Shown one piece after another: positions 3,480 to 5,152 of a stretch of DNA of 5,152 bases; the stretch's first letter is position 1, and each line of letters starts with the position of its first letter. This DNA is from Actinomycetota bacterium. Lineage in GTDB: Bacteria; Actinomycetota; Actinomycetes; Actinomycetales; Microbacteriaceae. The notes under the pieces were generated by a model. It had not been told where the DNA came from, made no database searches, and saw only the letters and a program-made list of their open reading frames with translations. The stretch is from assembly GCA_009703445.1 (NCBI GenBank), contig WLGA01000082.1, forward strand, positions 1 to 5,152, read 5' to 3'. Made by a program: the position numbers and the translations under genes.

Positions 3480-5152
3480 ATGCCTGCATTTGGCAAAACT
3501 CCGTCGCGCGCGCCTAAGGGTGCCGCTGGCAACAACTTTAAGGCGAAGGAAGACGGCCGTGGCGGCCGCGCTCCTCACCGCGCACCAGTAGAAAACGGCC
3601 CAAAGCGTGCTCCACGCGAAAAGGGTGCGTTCTTCGAAGACCGCCCAAAGCGCACTTATGGTGACGCACCTCGCACCGATTCTCGTGGCAGCGACCGCCC
3701 TTCATACGGTGACCGCGACTCACGTCCTTCATACGGCAACCGCGATGGTGGCGCTCCTCGTGGAGATCGTCCGTCATACGGCGACCGCAACTCACGCCCT
3801 GCCTACGGCGATCGCCCAACTTATGGAAACCGCGATGGCGGAGCCCCTCGTGGCGACCGTCCTTCATACGGTGACCGCGACTCACGCCCTTCATACGGCA
3901 ACCGGGATGGCGCAGCCCGCGGTGGCTCAGCTGGCCGCACCTCACCACGCGAGATGAACGGTGGCCGCCCAGACAACGGTCGCGACTGGACTCCTCGCAA
4001 CGGCGAAGGCACCGGAGCACCTGCTCGCAAGCCTCGCTACAACTCGGATGACCGCGCAGCCCGCGACTCACGCCCTTCATACGGCGACCGACCAACTTAC
4101 GGTGACCGCCCTTCATACGGCAACCGCGACAACGCAGGCCGTGACGACCGTGGACCACGCCGCGACTTCGGTGACCGCGATTCACGCCCTTCATACGGCA
4201 ACCGCGATGGCGGCGCACCTCGTTCAGGCATGTCAAACCGCCCGTTCGAAGACCGCAACGAGTCACGCCGCGACTTCGCATCACGCGACGACCGTGGCCC
4301 AAAGCGTAACTTCGGTGACCGCGACTCACGCCCAGCACGTTCAGGTTCATGGTCTGAAGACCGCAACCCAAACCGTCCAGACCGCGCAGCCCGCGATGAC
4401 TCACGCGAATCAACCTTCCGTGGCGCACGCGACTCGAACCCAAACAAGAAGGCTTTCTTCGAGGATGTTGTTCTTGAGCGTCTAGATGCAGTTGTTGCAT
4501 CTGAGGCAATCACCTCAGACACCTTCGAAGACATGGGTCTTCACGCCAAGGTTCTTATTGCTCTAACCGGTATGGGTGCAGAGACTCCGTTCCCTATCCA
4601 GGCTTCGACCATCCCAGCAGCTATGTCTGGCCGCGATGTTCTTGGCCGTGGCAAGACCGGTTCAGGTAAGACCATCGCTTTCACCGTGCCACTAGTTCAG
4701 AAGCTAATTGCTGCTGGCTCAGTGCCACGCAAGCCAGGAAAGCCACGTGCGCTGATTCTTGCGCCAACTCGTGAGCTTGCTGACCAGATCGACCGCACCG
4801 TCAACGGCATTGCCAAGGCAGTCGGCTTCTACACCGCATGTATTTACGGTGGTGTTCCTCAGCGCAAGCAGGAGAACGCAATGAGCCGCGGCGTTGACAT
4901 CGTGGTTGCGACCCCTGGTCGTCTAGAAGACCTAATGGCGCAGCGCATCATCGACCTGTCTGAAGTTGAGACCATGGTTGTTGACGAAGCTGACCACATG
5001 TGTGACCTTGGCTTCATCGAAGGCGTTCGCCGCATCATGCGTGCCGCCGGCGACAGCCAGAAGCTGCTTTTCTCAGCGACTCTTGACCGCGAGGTTGACG
5101 CGCTGGTGAAGGAATTCTTGCCGGACCCATACGTGTATGAGGTTCCGAACGA
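3480..5152 (+). CDS. DEAD-box RNA helicase with long N-terminal SYG/RG low-complexity domain (3' end outside window)
   Basis: The frame is open for 557 codons and continues past the right edge. From about residue 325 the first RecA-like domain is complete: upstream aromatic F349, Q motif TPFPIQ (Q374), motif I GRGKTGSGKT (389-398), Ia PTRELA (429-434), GG (457-458), TPGR (478-481), DEAD (502-505) and SAT (532-534). The second RecA domain lies beyond the window. This is an ATP-dependent RNA unwinding enzyme of the RhlE/DeaD group, of the kind used in ribosome assembly, mRNA turnover and cold adaptation. Residues 1-320 are an intrinsically disordered arm: in residues 61-320 I count 56 Arg, 39 Asp and 39 Gly and no Leu, Ile, Val or Cys, with eleven RP[SAT]YG[DN]R motifs. 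Bacterial DEAD-box proteins usually carry such tails at the C-terminus, so an N-terminal arm of this length is notable. ATG 3480 is the first possible start and has AGAGGA nine bases upstream. Identity is firm; an RNA-binding or condensate role for the arm is inferred. Confidence 0.95.
   Translation, partial: MPAFGKTPSRAPKGAAGNNFKAKEDGRGGRAPHRAPVENGPKRAPREKGAFFEDRPKRTYGDAPRTDSRGSDRPSYGDRDSRPSYGNRDGGAPRGDRPSYGDRNSRPAYGDRPTYGNRDGGAPRGDRPSYGDRDSRPSYGNRDGAARGGSAGRTSPREMNGGRPDNGRDWTPRNGEGTGAPARKPRYNSDDRAARDSRPSYGDRPTYGDRPSYGNRDNAGRDDRGPRRDFGDRDSRPSYGNRDGGAPRSGMSNRPFEDRNESRRDFASRDDRGPKRNFGDRDSRPARSGSWSEDRNPNRPDRAARDDSRESTFRGARDSNPNKKAFFEDVVLERLDAVVASEAITSDTFEDMGLHAKVLIALTGMGAETPFPIQASTIPAAMSGRDVLGRGKTGSGKTIAFTVPLVQKLIAAGSVPRKPGKPRALILAPTRELADQIDRTVNGIAKAVGFYTACIYGGVPQRKQENAMSRGVDIVVATPGRLEDLMAQRIIDLSEVETMVVDEADHMCDLGFIEGVRRIMRAAGDSQKLLFSATLDREVDALVKEFLPDPYVYEVPN
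3693..3926 (+). repeat. In-frame tandem repeat cluster 1 in the helicase arm (24, 30 and 24 codons)
   Basis: Three adjacent units encode residues 72-95, 96-125 and 126-149. Each starts DRPSYGDR, continues through further RP[SAT]YG[DN]R motifs and ends RDGGAPRG or RDGAARGG. The middle unit has one extra six-residue YGDRPT-type step. Over the first 18 codons, units 1 and 3 differ at only three of 54 bases, all silent third positions. This shows recent duplication or gene conversion combined with selection on the protein. YGD and YGN forms tend to alternate along the array. Confidence 0.85.
4065..4229 (+). repeat. In-frame repeat cluster 2 in the helicase arm
   Basis: Residues 196-250 carry RPSYGDR, RPTYGDR and RPSYGNR in direct succession, then a degenerate RRDFGDR, then another DSRPSYGNRDGGAPR. 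The last copy closely matches cluster 1 at the DNA level (TCACGCCCTTCATACGGCAA in both). Clusters 1 and 2 are separated by about 46 residues of non-repeated Gly/Arg-rich sequence including the only Trp (W170) before residue 291. Further degenerate copies (RNFGDRDSRP, 276-285) follow. Confidence 0.8.

Noticed and set aside
3693..4229. CRISPR-like regularly spaced repeats
   Set aside because: Units are adjacent or in-frame coding repeats of unequal length with no unique spacers of constant size, and changes between copies are silent third-position ones.
3607..4485. Two + strand open frames (3607-3957 and 3961-4485) rich in Ala, Thr and His
   Set aside because: They lie in another frame of the same repeats (HTATAT-type translation) with no ribosome binding site, while the helicase frame spans both without a stop.
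3538..4509. Long open frame of 323 codons on the minus strand opposite the helicase arm
   Set aside because: It is a by-product of the repetitive Arg/Asp/Gly codons on the + strand; its protein is an Arg/His/Gly-rich mirror of the repeats, has no known domain, and the + frame is continuous into a certain helicase core.
4647..4676. Helicase motif I GRGKTGSGKT as a possible defect
   Set aside because: The P-loop TGSGKT is intact, and GRG(K/R)TGSGKT is to my knowledge the ordinary form in actinobacterial relatives.

Overview
The window looks like chromosome of an actinobacterium of moderate GC content. Actinobacterial signs are the WCxDCRRxK redoxin, the GRGKTGSGKT form of helicase motif I, weak or missing ribosome binding sites at some starts, and a TTG start. 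A small-genome freshwater Microbacteriaceae (Luna-type lineage) is my best guess, from general resemblance only. All genes read on the + strand and no mobile element, tRNA, rRNA or CRISPR array is visible.

Layout. (1) Positions 2-1113 are the end of a carbohydrate-type ABC importer operon: the C-terminal part of an RbsC-like permease, then a single-domain sugar-type ATPase whose ATG overlaps the permease stop by one base. A strong intrinsic terminator (1142-1180) closes it. (2) Positions 1192-3188 form a second cluster: an eight-helix membrane protein of unknown function, a HAD sugar-phosphatase-like hydrolase that starts on TTG inside the previous stop codon (4-base overlap), and a small glutaredoxin/mycoredoxin with a strong ribosome binding site. 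(3) Positions 3189-3479 are a 291-base intergenic region that is unusually rich in symmetry: a weak terminator, a perfect 16-bp palindrome beside a possible -10 box, and a leader with several hairpins. Its TTTCCTCT stretch is perfectly complementary to the ribosome binding site of the next gene. A 30-codon upstream ORF starts two bases after that stretch. (4) Positions 3480-5152 are a DEAD-box RNA helicase running off the window edge. It has a complete set of N-terminal RecA-domain motifs (Q motif to SAT), preceded by about 320 residues of disordered, Arg/Asp/Gly/Tyr-rich sequence containing eleven copies of RP[SAT]YG[DN]R.

The most interesting part is region 3 plus 4. A bacterial helicase carries a long N-terminal SYG/RG-type low-complexity domain, reminiscent of the arms that drive condensation of eukaryotic Ddx4/LAF-1 and FUS. 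It is preceded by a leader that appears able to hide its own ribosome binding site. Together these suggest a temperature- or self-regulated RNA-granule helicase. The motifs and complementarities are read directly from the sequence; the condensate and regulatory roles are inference.
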